Source: Cocleimonas sp. (GTDB taxonomy: Bacteria; Pseudomonadota; Gammaproteobacteria; Thiotrichales; Thiotrichaceae). Taken from it: DNA of 64,000 nt. Under the pieces are notes generated by a model, which was not told the origin of the DNA, did not search any database, and was given only the letters and a program-made list of their open reading frames with translations. The stretch's first letter is position 1. Every line of letters starts with the position of its first letter. The stretch covers positions 1 to 64,000 of the forward strand of contig JAKIUW010000011.1 in NCBI GenBank assembly GCA_021647365.1. The letters are read 5' to 3'. The translations under genes and the position numbers were made by a program. Shown here piece by piece: positions 17,062-25,466 of the stretch.

Positions 17062-18157
17062 ATGGAACTCAACCCCATTTACACTCAAATCAAAGATTTG
17101 CAACAACGCACCGATGCGTTGAGGGGGTACCTTTGACTACGAAAATAATAAAGAGCTATTAGAAGAAACCGTTAGAGAGTTAGAAGACCCTGAGGTTTGG
17201 AATGATCCTGAAAAAGCCAGACGCTTGGGTAAAGAACGCACAAAATTAGAGCGCATCGTTTTAGTCGTCGATAATGTTACCTCCCAGTTAGATGATGCGA
17301 AAGATTTGCTAGAAATGGCAGAGGCAGAGGATGATCAAGACACCGTTGATGTCGTTATCTCTGATGTGGGAGATGCGGCAAAAGGCGTAGAAAAACTAGA
17401 ATTCACGCGAATGTTTTCGGGTGAGACTGATCATTGCAACGCCTTCTTAGATATTCAATCAGGCTCAGGTGGAACAGAAGCGCAAGATTGGGCTGAAATG
17501 GTTTTGCGTATGTATCTGCGTTGGGGTGAAGCCAAAGGTTTTAAGGTTGAATTGATGGAAGCCACCGCAGGCGATGTTGCGGGCATTAAAGGGGCAACCA
17601 TAAACTTTGTGGGTGACTATGCGTTTGGCTGGTTACGCACAGAAATTGGCGTGCATCGCCTTGTGCGTAAATCGCCGTTTGATTCGGGGGGACGCAGGCA
17701 TACTTCATTTTGTGCCGTATTTGTATCGCCAGAAATTGATGATGATATTGAAATTGAGATTGATCCTTCGGATGTTCGTGTGGATGTATATCGTGCCTCA
17801 GGCGCGGGTGGTCAGCACGTTAATAAGACTGAATCTGCGGTGCGCTTAACCCATCTGCCGACAAATACGGTGGTGCAGTGTCAAAATGGTCGTTCGCAAC
17901 ACCAGAACAAAGCAACGGCGATGAAGCAGCTAAAAGCAAAATTATATGAGCTTGAAATGCAGGCGCGTAACGCTGAGAATAAAGAGTTGGAAGACAGTAA
18001 GTCAGATATTGGCTGGGGCAGTCAAATTCGATCTTATGTGTTGGATGCCTCGCGCATAAAAGATTTACGGACAGGCGTAGAAACAGGAAATACACAGGCT
18101 GTTTTAGACGGCTCGCTTGATCAATTTATAACAGCCAGCCTAAAGTCTGGTCTTTAA
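17062..18157 (+). CDS. prfB: Peptide chain release factor 2 with programmed +1 frameshift
   Basis: Release factor 2 (364 residues after the shift) recognises UGA and UAA and triggers peptide release. The reading frame is in two parts: 17062-17133 and 17135-18157. The first 24 codons end AGG GGG TAC CTT, then TGA C, the classical autoregulatory frameshift site with an internal Shine-Dalgarno-like AGGGGG; ribosomes slip +1 to read GAC. Downstream motifs are SPF in RKSPFDSGGRRHTSF (stop-codon reading) and GAGGQHVNKTESAVR with the catalytic GGQ. It is followed by lysS, as in many gammaproteobacteria. This is not a pseudogene. Confidence 0.95.
17122..17137 (+). promoter_or_regulatory. prfB frameshift signal
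   Basis: AGGGGGTACCTTTGAC: a Shine-Dalgarno-like AGGGGG, slippery CTT and in-frame TGA followed by C. It is nearly identical to the E. coli site (TAT there instead of TAC). Low RF2 levels favour the shift and so restore RF2 synthesis. Confidence 0.95.
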
Positions 18158-18169
18158 AGATTTAAAGAA

Positions 18170-18316
18170 TTTTTGCCACGGAAGGACACGGAAAAACACG
18201 GAATTAAAAACCTAGAAACATCATGTAAAACTAGGGGGGTGTGCATTAAACCTCTATGCTGTTATTTTTAAGATGTTTTTTTTCGTGTTCTTCCGCGTGT
18301 TTCCGTGGCAAAAAAA
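18170..18316. repeat. GCCACGGAA inverted repeat enclosing a G-run copy
   Basis: The left arm TTTTTGCCACGGAAGGACAC, continuing through ACACGGAA, and the right arm (inverse: TTTTTTGCCACGGAAACACG) form a diverged inverted pair of about 34 bases each. The centre holds a complete G-run repeat (18219-18244). The ends carry T and A tracts. It fills the prfB-lysS gap. Confidence 0.7.
18219..18244 (+). repeat. G-run repeat copy (CTA variant) between prfB and lysS
   Basis: CATCATGTAAAACTA, then six G and TGTGC. It is nested in the GCCACGGAA inverted repeat. Confidence 0.9.
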
Positions 18317-18332
18317 ATAAAGAGATAAGATA

Positions 18333-19835
18333 ATGAGTGAAGAAAACCAAGAGCCACAACAAGACGAAAATCAATTAATCGCATTACGCCGTGAAAAGCT
18401 GGGCGAACTGCGCAAGGCAGGTGTGGCATTTCCTAATACGTTTAAACGTGAGTTTTACGCTGAAGATTTGCAACAGCAATATGTGGATAACGATAAGCCT
18501 TGGTTTGAAGAGAACGAAGTACGCGTTTCGGTTGCGGGTCGCATTATGCTTAAACGTGTGATGGGCAAGGCGAGTTTTATCACGATTTCGGATATGTCAG
18601 GGCGCATTCAAATTTATGTGCAAAAGAACATGCTGGGCGATGAGCTTTATGATTCATTCAAGGGTTGGGATATTGGCGATATTGTTGGCGTTGAAGGTGC
18701 ATTATTTAAAACAAATAAAGGCGAGCTTTCGGTTAAAGCGGATAAGCTTCAACTACTAACAAAATCACTGCGCCCATTACCAGAAAAATTCCACGGTTTA
18801 AGCGATCAAGAACAGCGTTATCGCCAGCGTTACCTTGATTTGATTATGAGTGAAGATACGCGTAAGACGTTTAAAATACGCTCAAAAGTCATTAGCTACA
18901 TCCGTAATTATTTTGAAGCTAGAGACTTTATGGAAGTGGAAACACCTATGCTACAAGTGATTCCAGGTGGCGCAACGGCGCGTCCATTTGAAACGCATCA
19001 CAACGCGTTGGACATTGATATGTACATGCGAGTGGCACCAGAGCTTAACTTAAAGCGTTTGGTGGTGGGTGGTTTTGAGCGTGTGTTTGAAATCAATCGT
19101 AACTTTCGTAATGAAGGCTTATCGACGCGTCATAACCCAGAATTCACCATGATTGAATTCTACCTAGCTTATGCAACTTTCCACGATTTAATGGATATGA
19201 CGGAAGAGCTCTTACGCGGGTTGGCAGAAGAAGTCGTTGGTACGACAGAGATTACTTACCAAGGTGAAACCTTTGACTTTGGTAAAACCTTTGATCGCAT
19301 TTCAGTGACGGATTCAATTTTAAAATACAATACTAACCTAAACAGTGACAACATTGATAATTTAGATAGCGCAAAACAAGTAGCAAAAGACTTGGATATT
19401 CATGTCAAAGATTACTGGGGACTGGGCAAGATTCAAATGGAAATTTTCGACGAGACAGTTGAGAAAAAACTACTTAATCCAACCTTCATCACAGAATATC
19501 CAGCCGAAGTTTCGCCGCTTGCTCGTCGTAATGATGATAACGATTTTATCACTGATCGCTTTGAACTATTTATTGGTGGGCGTGAAATCGGAAATGGCTT
19601 CTCAGAGCTTAACGATGCTGAAGACCAAGCGGAGCGCTTCCAAAAACAAGTGGATGAAAAAGATGCAGGCGATGATGAGGCTATGCATTATGATGCCGAT
19701 TATATTCGTGCGCTAGAATATGGAATGCCACCCACTGCAGGTGAGGGCATTGGTATTGATCGCTTGGTGATGTTGTTAACGGATGCACCTTCGATTCGCG
19801 ATGTGATTTTATTCCCACATATGCGACCTGAGTAG
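18333..19835 (+). CDS. lysS: Lysyl-tRNA synthetase, class II
   Basis: A 500-residue cytosolic enzyme charging tRNA-Lys. An N-terminal OB-fold anticodon-binding domain (about 55-160, VAGRIMLKRVMGKASFI) precedes the catalytic core with class II motif 1 (VETPMLQVIPGGATARPF), motif 2 (FRNEGLSTRHNPEFTMIEFY) and motif 3 (GEGIGIDRLVMLL). Length matches bacterial LysS. The prfB-lysS order is conserved in gammaproteobacteria. Related catalytic cores occur in this window in epmA. Confidence 0.96.
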   Translation: MSEENQEPQQDENQLIALRREKLGELRKAGVAFPNTFKREFYAEDLQQQYVDNDKPWFEENEVRVSVAGRIMLKRVMGKASFITISDMSGRIQIYVQKNMLGDELYDSFKGWDIGDIVGVEGALFKTNKGELSVKADKLQLLTKSLRPLPEKFHGLSDQEQRYRQRYLDLIMSEDTRKTFKIRSKVISYIRNYFEARDFMEVETPMLQVIPGGATARPFETHHNALDIDMYMRVAPELNLKRLVVGGFERVFEINRNFRNEGLSTRHNPEFTMIEFYLAYATFHDLMDMTEELLRGLAEEVVGTTEITYQGETFDFGKTFDRISVTDSILKYNTNLNSDNIDNLDSAKQVAKDLDIHVKDYWGLGKIQMEIFDETVEKKLLNPTFITEYPAEVSPLARRNDDNDFITDRFELFIGGREIGNGFSELNDAEDQAERFQKQVDEKDAGDDEAMHYDADYIRALEYGMPPTAGEGIGIDRLVMLLTDAPSIRDVILFPHMRPE

Positions 19836-19855
19836 CTGTAAATAAGCGTGTTTAA

Positions 19856-19883
19856 AAGCACACCCCCACACTTTTACATGATG
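19856..19883 (-). repeat. G-run repeat copy after lysS (diverged)
   Basis: AAAGCACACCCCCACACTTT, then TACATGATG on the + strand. The G run is interrupted by a T (GTGTGGGGG read on the minus strand). Confidence 0.85.
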
Positions 19884-19910
19884 CTTGTCTTGATGAGTTA
19901 TCATTAGCTG

Positions 19911-21182
19911 ATGAAGAAACTACTCTCATCAATTATTGTGCTTGTTGCTTTAGTGTTTATTCTCTGGGCTGCGGCTACTTTGTATCTAGGGTCAAAAGCA
20001 GAACAAGAATTTAAGTCCTATTTACAAAAAAATGCTCAGGTTGTTGGTAAGAAACTATTTCGTGCAGAATTATTAACGTATAAAAAAACGTTGATAGGTG
20101 CAAATGCTACTTTGCTGGTTAGTTCTGATTTTTCTGTCATTAGTGAACGAATTGGTGACTTTGAGTTAAATGCTAAGCTGTACAATGGGCCAATATTCTT
20201 TCGCAAGTCGGGGGTGAAATTTGGTAGCTCACGCTGGCTTTTATCATTCCCCGATAATCCAAATATAAATCAAAAGTTAAAAGAATTCTTTCCTAACTCA
20301 TTACCCATCGGCGTGGTGCGTATTGATTTTGAAAAGAAGGCGCATTACTGGACAAAAGCCAAAACCAGTATCGCCGAGGCGGTAATTACAGGTGATTATG
20401 ACTTACAAACAGATGATAACCGTGGTGCAATCGCACTGAATAATTTTCTCTATGGCGTAGTACCCAATGCAATATCAGCTGAAAGAATTAATATCAGTTA
20501 TCAACATCAAAAAGCAATTACAGCAAATTATAAACCAGGCACCGCATCGGCACAAATTACTAATTTGAAAATGAATCATAAGAACTTGGCCAAGGCATTG
20601 TTGATTGACCTGAAAGTGAATAGCAATATTTCGTATACAGATGATGAGCTTAGTGGTTTTATAAAGGCAGATGTTAGTAATAAGCAGAAGGATGACTATC
20701 CCTTTGAATCTGCAAAAATATCATTACTTTTTAATGGTTTGTCATCCGATGGATTTGTGGCATATAACGAAGCCAATGCGGAGCTGGAAAACCTAAAGCA
20801 ACAAGTTGGCTGGGTGCTCGAAGAGCTGGGCGAGATGCCTGAAGGTCAAGATCAAATATGGGAACTACAAGATCGTATTGAACAAGCAACAAAAGCATTA
20901 CCACAAAAGCTGGCAGATTTATCTAAGGGAAGCACGGTAAAAGTTGATATCACGAGCCAATATAAGGGTGAAGAATCTCAATTAAAAGGGCAACTTAATT
21001 TGGAAGCTTCTGAGTCAAACATCGATGAGACAAGCAGCGAGGCGTGGTTTTCCTTGTTAGCGGGTAAAGCGAAGGTGCAATTATCAGAGGCTCTACACTC
21101 TGCATTGAAAGAGAAATCACCATTAAAAAAACCTGACTTTACCTTACAACTAAAGCATAAAAAGCTGTTAATGATGCAGTAA
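19911..21182 (+). CDS. DUF945-like membrane-anchored protein
   Basis: A 423-residue protein with an N-terminal membrane helix (about residues 5-24) and a long, probably periplasmic beta-rich region. The start pattern (helix, then LGSKAEQEFKSYL, then a Tyr-Lys-x-Thr stretch) resembles the DUF945/YdgA family of gammaproteobacteria, whose function is unknown. The match is weak in the middle. It starts 28 bases after a G-run repeat and lies 45 bases before the next secreted protein gene on the same strand. Confidence 0.5.
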   Translation: MKKLLSSIIVLVALVFILWAAATLYLGSKAEQEFKSYLQKNAQVVGKKLFRAELLTYKKTLIGANATLLVSSDFSVISERIGDFELNAKLYNGPIFFRKSGVKFGSSRWLLSFPDNPNINQKLKEFFPNSLPIGVVRIDFEKKAHYWTKAKTSIAEAVITGDYDLQTDDNRGAIALNNFLYGVVPNAISAERINISYQHQKAITANYKPGTASAQITNLKMNHKNLAKALLIDLKVNSNISYTDDELSGFIKADVSNKQKDDYPFESAKISLLFNGLSSDGFVAYNEANAELENLKQQVGWVLEELGEMPEGQDQIWELQDRIEQATKALPQKLADLSKGSTVKVDITSQYKGEESQLKGQLNLEASESNIDETSSEAWFSLLAGKAKVQLSEALHSALKEKSPLKKPDFTLQLKHKKLLMMQ

Positions 21183-21227
21183 TAAATCTTTGCTATACTC
21201 GCAGCAGGATTTTTATGGGGATAAAAA

Positions 21228-22478
21228 ATGCGATCTTTTTCTGGGCTTTCTAAAGCAGTAGTCATTAGTGCTTCAATCTTTTTTGTACAACCTTCTTTTT
21301 CATCTGTATGGGATTCTGGCTCTAATTACTGGAACGGTAATTGGGAGGTTAAATACCAGAACTGGGTGGCCAAGAACTGGAAGCCAAATTTTTTCATGAG
21401 CCCTGCTAAGCCAGAGTACAACCGTATTCCACACGATTGTGCCGATGCTATTTATTTGATGCGCGCAACCTTTGCCTATGAAAACAAGCTGCCATTTAAG
21501 ATTCACTATCTCAATAAGAAAGACAAATATATAGAGAACACGATGACCAATTGGGACAAGCTCCCACAAGATCAACGCTTCCGTGCTTTTGCCGCCTTTA
21601 TGAATGACCGTGTGGGTACGCGTAGCTTTGCTGTTGACTCTTTCCCTATCGCATTGGCACAAATTAAAGCAGGGGATTTATACACCGAACCGGGTACGCA
21701 TTCATACGCCATGACAGGCATCACCGAAACAGGTGTCACAGCAATAATGAGCTCTACCACGCCCGCATCGCCTAAAAATATGATTCAGCTGTATTCGTAT
21801 CCGTTTTTTATTCCGCATGATCCTGTTGGCATGACCGATGGCTACCGTCGTTTTAAGTGGCCACGCAATATTGATAAGCCCATGCAGCAGCAACCAGGTT
21901 TTAGTAATGAGCAGTATGTCATTGCGCAGAAAGTGGGTTTGAACTACATTCCATTTACCGAAGAAATTGCCAAGCGTCTGCGTCGTCGTGAAGAGCCACT
22001 AGAAGAAAAAACCATGCGCCTCATGCACAGCTTATGTTCATTTGCCAAAGAGCGTGTGAACTATGTCAACGATGGTTTAAATAAGCTCAATACTATAAAA
22101 AGTTCTGGTCGTAGCTGCATGAATGCAACAGAGTATGATTACTTTTCAACGCCATCGCGTGATAAACGTTTGCATCGTTTCTTTGTAGAGGTGAGTAAAA
22201 TTGCTTATTCAGGCGGAGAATTGACCGAGGATGAAGTGAATGCACAGGTGCTGGCACGGAGTATTTTTCACCCTGACCTACCGGCTGAACTACTCAAAGA
22301 ATTAGATACCTTTTGTGGTCTAGCAATTTACCCGAATGACAATAGCAAGCACATAAACCTAAGACAGTTATGGGAAACGTTGAATGCGGGCAAAGTATCT
22401 TCCGATCCCCATGCTCCGTTTGATAATCGCTGGGGTTTGACGGATACCGCATTTAAGGGTTCGTGTAAAACGTATTAA
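21228..22478 (+). CDS. Secreted protein of unknown function, possible cysteine-peptidase-like fold
   Basis: A 416-residue protein with a signal peptide (about residues 1-26, ending PSFSS). I do not recognise the family. The mature N-terminal half has a cysteine at the head of a predicted helix (HDCADAIYLMRATF) and, about 90 residues on, a histidine in AGDLYTEPGTHSYAMTGI followed by a beta strand, the order and spacing seen in NlpC/P60- or CHAP-like Cys/His hydrolases. Trp-rich repeats near the start (YWNGNWEVKYQNWVAKNW) may bind glycan. Four further cysteines in the second half may form disulfides. A cell-wall or periplasmic role is speculation. Confidence 0.5.
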   Translation: MRSFSGLSKAVVISASIFFVQPSFSSVWDSGSNYWNGNWEVKYQNWVAKNWKPNFFMSPAKPEYNRIPHDCADAIYLMRATFAYENKLPFKIHYLNKKDKYIENTMTNWDKLPQDQRFRAFAAFMNDRVGTRSFAVDSFPIALAQIKAGDLYTEPGTHSYAMTGITETGVTAIMSSTTPASPKNMIQLYSYPFFIPHDPVGMTDGYRRFKWPRNIDKPMQQQPGFSNEQYVIAQKVGLNYIPFTEEIAKRLRRREEPLEEKTMRLMHSLCSFAKERVNYVNDGLNKLNTIKSSGRSCMNATEYDYFSTPSRDKRLHRFFVEVSKIAYSGGELTEDEVNAQVLARSIFHPDLPAELLKELDTFCGLAIYPNDNSKHINLRQLWETLNAGKVSSDPHAPFDNRWGLTDTAFKGSCKTY

Positions 22479-22568
22479 AGTGATTTTTGTGCTTTACTCG
22501 TAGACATAATTTGCTTTGTCTGGCGCAAGAAATTACAATCCATGCCCTTTTGACCAGTTGGAACTTTA

Positions 22569-23942
22569 ATGGCACGCAGACGCACAAGAAAACAAAGACT
22601 CCCGCAAGACCCTGTTGAAGCTACGATTGAGTCACTCAGCCCTGAAGGGCGTGGTGTGGCACATATTGACGATAAAGCCATTTTTATTAGCGGTGCATTG
22701 CCTGGCGAGAAAGTTACCTTTATCTACACCTCACAACGTAAAAGCCATGCAGAAGGCAAAGTAGAAGAAGTCCTCGAAGCATCGCCTGATCGTGTTGAGC
22801 CAAAGTGTGAGCATTATGCCATTTGCGGTGGCTGTTCATTACAGCATTTAAGCTCTGATGCGCAAATTAAATACAAACAACAAGCGATGCTGGATTCACT
22901 CAAGCATATCGGTAATGTAGAGCCAGAAGAAGTTTTTAGTGCGATAACAGGCGATGCGTGGGGCTACCGCCGTAAAGCGCGTTTAGGTGTGAAGTACGTG
23001 TTTAAAAAGGGCAAGGTGCTGGTTGGCTTTCGTGAACGCCATGGTGGTTTTTTAGCGGAAATGGATAGCTGTGAAGTGTTGCACGAGGCTGTTGGTAAAA
23101 AACTCCATCTATTTCAAGCTATGATCTATGAGATGGATTCTCGCGATAGTACGCCACAGATTGAGGTGGCGGTGGGTGATGATAGTGGTGATGACGTAAT
23201 GAACATCGCACTGATCGTTCGTCACCTCAAAGACTTGTCTGAGAAGGACATAGCGCTGTGGATTGCTTTTGGTAAAGAACATGATTTTCAAATTTATTTA
23301 CAGCCGAAAGGCCCGACCACGGTACACCGAATTTATCCTGAGTCGAGTGAACAGGGTAGTACACTCCATTACGAACACCCTGAGTTTGATACCAAAGTAC
23401 ACTTCGGTCCGCAGGATTTCTTTCAGGTCAATACCAGCATCAATCGTCAAATGGTGCCGCGTGCGGTTGAATTACTTCAACTCACGGGCAAAGAGCGTGT
23501 GCTAGATTTGTTTTGTGGCTTAGGCAACTTCACCTTGCCGATAGCGCGCAATGCCGAGCATGTAACAGGCGTTGAGGGTGATTTGGTGATGGTCAATCGC
23601 GCCAAGCAAACTGCGACAGCCAATGGTATTGAAAATACCGACTACTATGCCTGTAATTTAATGGATACCGCATCCGCACTTAAAGTACAGCCTTGGCTTA
23701 AAAAAGAGTATGACTGTATTTTGTTAGACCCACCACGTTCAGGCGCAAAAGAAATCATTGAACACTTTAAAAAGCTCAAAGCAAAACGTATCGTATATGT
23801 TTCCTGTCATCCTGCAACGTTAGCGCGTGATGCAGGAGAGTTAGTGCATACGCATGGATACAAGCTATTAGGTGCGGGTGTGATGGATATGTTCCCACAA
23901 ACCGCGCATGTGGAATCAATCGCGATTTTTGAAAAGAGGTAG
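22569..23942 (+). CDS. rlmD: 23S rRNA (uracil-5-)-methyltransferase RlmD
   Basis: A 457-residue SAM-dependent enzyme that makes 5-methyluridine at 23S rRNA position 1939 (E. coli numbering). It has an N-terminal TRAM domain (about residues 12-70), a [4Fe-4S] site with C80-x5-C86-x2-C89 and C168, the SAM-binding VLDLFCGLGNFTLPIA segment and the catalytic cysteine in VYVSCHPATLARD. All key residues are present. The upstream unknown gene ends 90 bases before. A DUF3144 gene follows after 8 bases and probably shares its transcript. Confidence 0.93.
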   Translation: MARRRTRKQRLPQDPVEATIESLSPEGRGVAHIDDKAIFISGALPGEKVTFIYTSQRKSHAEGKVEEVLEASPDRVEPKCEHYAICGGCSLQHLSSDAQIKYKQQAMLDSLKHIGNVEPEEVFSAITGDAWGYRRKARLGVKYVFKKGKVLVGFRERHGGFLAEMDSCEVLHEAVGKKLHLFQAMIYEMDSRDSTPQIEVAVGDDSGDDVMNIALIVRHLKDLSEKDIALWIAFGKEHDFQIYLQPKGPTTVHRIYPESSEQGSTLHYEHPEFDTKVHFGPQDFFQVNTSINRQMVPRAVELLQLTGKERVLDLFCGLGNFTLPIARNAEHVTGVEGDLVMVNRAKQTATANGIENTDYYACNLMDTASALKVQPWLKKEYDCILLDPPRSGAKEIIEHFKKLKAKRIVYVSCHPATLARDAGELVHTHGYKLLGAGVMDMFPQTAHVESIAIFEKR

Positions 23943-23950
23943 AGGATAAG

Positions 23951-24259
23951 ATGAGTGAAGTAGATAAAAATAAACAATTCAGACAAATTGCGGATACCTT
24001 TATTGATGTTGCGAATAAGCATGTTGATGAAGTAGATAGCAGCTTTGTGAGTTCATCCATGCTGTATGGAACCTCGCGTTTCTGCTCATTTGTAGTAGCA
24101 TCAGGTTGTGATGATGCCGAACAGCTTGAAGCAAACCGTGAAGGTGCGATTGAGTTTTTCACCAAAGAATTTGAGCGTATGTTGTCTGAAAATCTAGATG
24201 AATATAAGAGCGCCTATCAAGAGCCATCGCGTTATGAGCACTTGGTGAAAAAGAAATAA
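23951..24259 (+). CDS. DUF3144 family protein
   Basis: A 102-residue, largely helical cytosolic protein. IADTFIDVANKHV, then SSSMLYGTSRFCSFVVAS and the C-terminal EFFTKEFERMLSENLDEY match the DUF3144 family, whose role is unknown. It follows rlmD by 8 bases, probably in one transcript. An extended G-run/REP-like repeat begins 2 bases after its stop. Confidence 0.8.
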   Translation: MSEVDKNKQFRQIADTFIDVANKHVDEVDSSFVSSSMLYGTSRFCSFVVASGCDDAEQLEANREGAIEFFTKEFERMLSENLDEYKSAYQEPSRYEHLVKKK

Positions 24260-24260
24260 A

Positions 24261-24338
24261 CATCATGGAGCTCTGCATAAGTTCTAGTAGCCATTCAAAA
24301 AGTGAATGGGCTATCGCTTAAAAGTGGGGGGGTGTGAA
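24261..24338 (+). repeat. Extended G-run repeat with GTAG hairpin (REP-like)
   Basis: CATCATG is followed by about 50 extra bases, then TTAAAAGT, seven G and TGTG. The extra part contains GTAG (24287-24290) directly before a hairpin, CCATTC (24291-24296), 7-base loop, GAATGG (24304-24309). A second copy at 41145-41223 has CCGTTT/AAACGG in the same place, so pairing is kept by compensatory changes. GTAG plus hairpin is the REP signature recognised by RAYT transposases. Confidence 0.85.
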
Positions 24339-24357
24339 TCAGGGGAAATACAAAAAA

Positions 24358-24442
24358 ACTTCGTCATCCTCGAATGTTTCTATCGGAGATATGTTCCACC
24401 CAGTACGAGATTCCCATTAAAAGCATATGGGAATGACGAAGT
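24358..24442. repeat. CGTCAT-type inverted repeat
   Basis: ACTTCGTCAT and ATGACGAAGT form a 10-bp stem around 65 bases. It resembles the shorter element at 3934-3980, which also directly follows a G-run copy. Confidence 0.65.
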
Positions 24443-24451
24443 GAGAAAAGC

Positions 24452-24531
24452 TTGTAGCTTGGGCTGACGTAGGAAGCCCAACAGGTGCGAAGTACATCAT
24501 GTTGGGCTTCGTGCCTTAGCCCAACCTACAA
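24452..24531. repeat. GTTGGGCTT palindromic repeat
   Basis: GAAGCCCAACA (24473-24483) and TGTTGGGCTTC (24500-24510) form an 11-bp stem, extended by TTGTAG..CTACAA and GGGCT..AGCCC outer arms. Palindromes of this sequence are widespread in intergenic DNA of gammaproteobacteria. Confidence 0.75.
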
Positions 24532-24543
24532 TCTAATGCGCTA

Positions 24544-24562
24544 TCATGTAACAGTAGGGGAT
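24544..24562 (+). repeat. Degenerate G-run repeat copy
   Basis: TCATGTAACAGTAGGGGATT: the 5' half is well kept but the G run is only four long and the TGTG end is lost. It lies 7 bases before the thioredoxin start codon. Confidence 0.6.
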
Positions 24563-24569
24563 TTCATCC

Positions 24570-24920
24570 ATGCTAAAAGAACTCGATGAATTCAATTTTC
24601 ATCAAATAATCGCTGATACAGAAGGCGTAGCTGTGATGTTTTTTACAGGCCCGCACTGCGCCTCATGTCATCATTTACGTGAATTATTTGTAGCCGAGGA
24701 GCAGAAATTCTCCAGCCATTTTTCATCTTTCTCAGTGTTTGAAGTCAAAGCGGATAAAGCTGCCGCACTGGTCAATGAGTTCAGTGTGTTTCATCTGCCG
24801 AGTATGTTCTTGTATCAAGATGGACAATTCCATTGTGCGTTACAGGCACAAGCGCATTCTCAAAGAATTATAGACGCGATTGAGTTGGTATTGTTACAGC
24901 CTGCGGAAGAGGAGCCTTAA
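24570..24920 (+). CDS. Thioredoxin-family protein
   Basis: A 116-residue cytosolic protein with a thioredoxin fold. The active-site pair is C30-A-S-C33 (GPHCASCHHL), preceded by the usual strand AVMFF, and the cis-proline is in FHLPSMFLYQDG. The CASC motif differs from the CGPC of classical thioredoxins, suggesting a different redox potential or partner. No signal peptide is present. The upstream region is entirely repeat DNA, including a degenerate G-run copy that ends within 10 bases of the ATG. Confidence 0.8.
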   Translation: MLKELDEFNFHQIIADTEGVAVMFFTGPHCASCHHLRELFVAEEQKFSSHFSSFSVFEVKADKAAALVNEFSVFHLPSMFLYQDGQFHCALQAQAHSQRIIDAIELVLLQPAEEEP

Positions 24921-24937
24921 TTTTCCTTATCCACTTA

Positions 24938-24965
24938 CATCATGTAAAAGTGGGGGGGTGTGCTT
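24938..24965 (+). repeat. G-run repeat copy after the thioredoxin gene
   Basis: CATCATGTAAAAGT, then seven G and TGTGCTT: a full consensus copy, 18 bases after the stop codon. Confidence 0.92.
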
Positions 24966-25150
24966 CTAAAATGCTTCTATCTCACTATTTTGTCAGTCTA
25001 AAGCCTATTTCTAAAGTCCATATAGAATATATCGTATCACTTCATTGCCCTGGCATTAAATAATCAGTTTTTGTTGGTGTGCTTTTTGGAGGGTGTCTGA
25101 TTAGACATAAGCTTTTAGCAGATAGTTTAATGGATGTATTTGTATAAAAA

Positions 25151-25190
25151 AACACGTAATACCCAAGAATCGGGCATTACGTGTTTTTTA
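25151..25190 (-). terminator. Intrinsic terminator (possibly bidirectional)
   Basis: AACACGTAATACCC and GGGCATTACGTGTT form a 14-bp stem with one mismatch and a 7-base loop, with T tracts on both sides. It lies 28 bases after the stop of the small secreted protein gene (minus strand). Confidence 0.85.
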
Positions 25191-25217
25191 TACATGAAAT
25201 ATATTATTCATGTGTTC

Positions 25218-25466
25218 TTACTTATCGCTACTAAAATGAAGCGAATATGGATCTTTTTTAGCATTGTAGTAAGGATTATTCTGTTCCTTTACAGTTGAGT
25301 AAATTACTTTCTTTGGTTGTACTTTCTCACTATATTGAGGGGTAGCTTGTACGATAGCGCTGTTTTCAAAAACTGGGATTATCTCTTCATCATTTGAAGA
25401 AGCTATAGCTGATTGTCCTGCAAGAAGTAGTGTAAGTACGCTCATTGTTAGAAGTTTGTTTTTCAT
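25218..25466 (-). CDS. Small exported protein of unknown function
   Basis: An 82-residue protein beginning MKNKLLTMSVLTLLLAG with a cleavable signal peptide (cleavage probably after QSAIAS). The mature part is about 58 residues, polar and Tyr/Lys/Pro-rich, without recognised motifs or cysteines. I chose the ATG at 25466 because AAGGTGAT lies at ribosome-site distance before it; a GTG three codons earlier falls inside that site. The gene has its own terminator and stands alone. Composition is AT-rich like its surroundings. Confidence 0.65.
   Translation of the reverse strand: MKNKLLTMSVLTLLLAGQSAIASSNDEEIIPVFENSAIVQATPQYSEKVQPKKVIYSTVKEQNNPYYNAKKDPYSLHFSSDK

Larger units (their letters stand above)
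24260..24569. other. Composite repeat stretch
   Basis: No gene. The 310 bases are almost fully occupied by four repeat elements in a row: the extended G-run/GTAG-hairpin repeat (24261-24338), a CGTCAT inverted repeat (24358-24442), a GTTGGGCTT palindrome (24452-24531) and a degenerate G-run copy (24544-24562). Confidence 0.75.

Noticed and set aside
17062..17225. prfB taken as a pseudogene because of an in-frame TGA
   Set aside because: The AGGGGG..CTTTGAC context is the classical programmed +1 frameshift site, and the downstream frame is fully intact.
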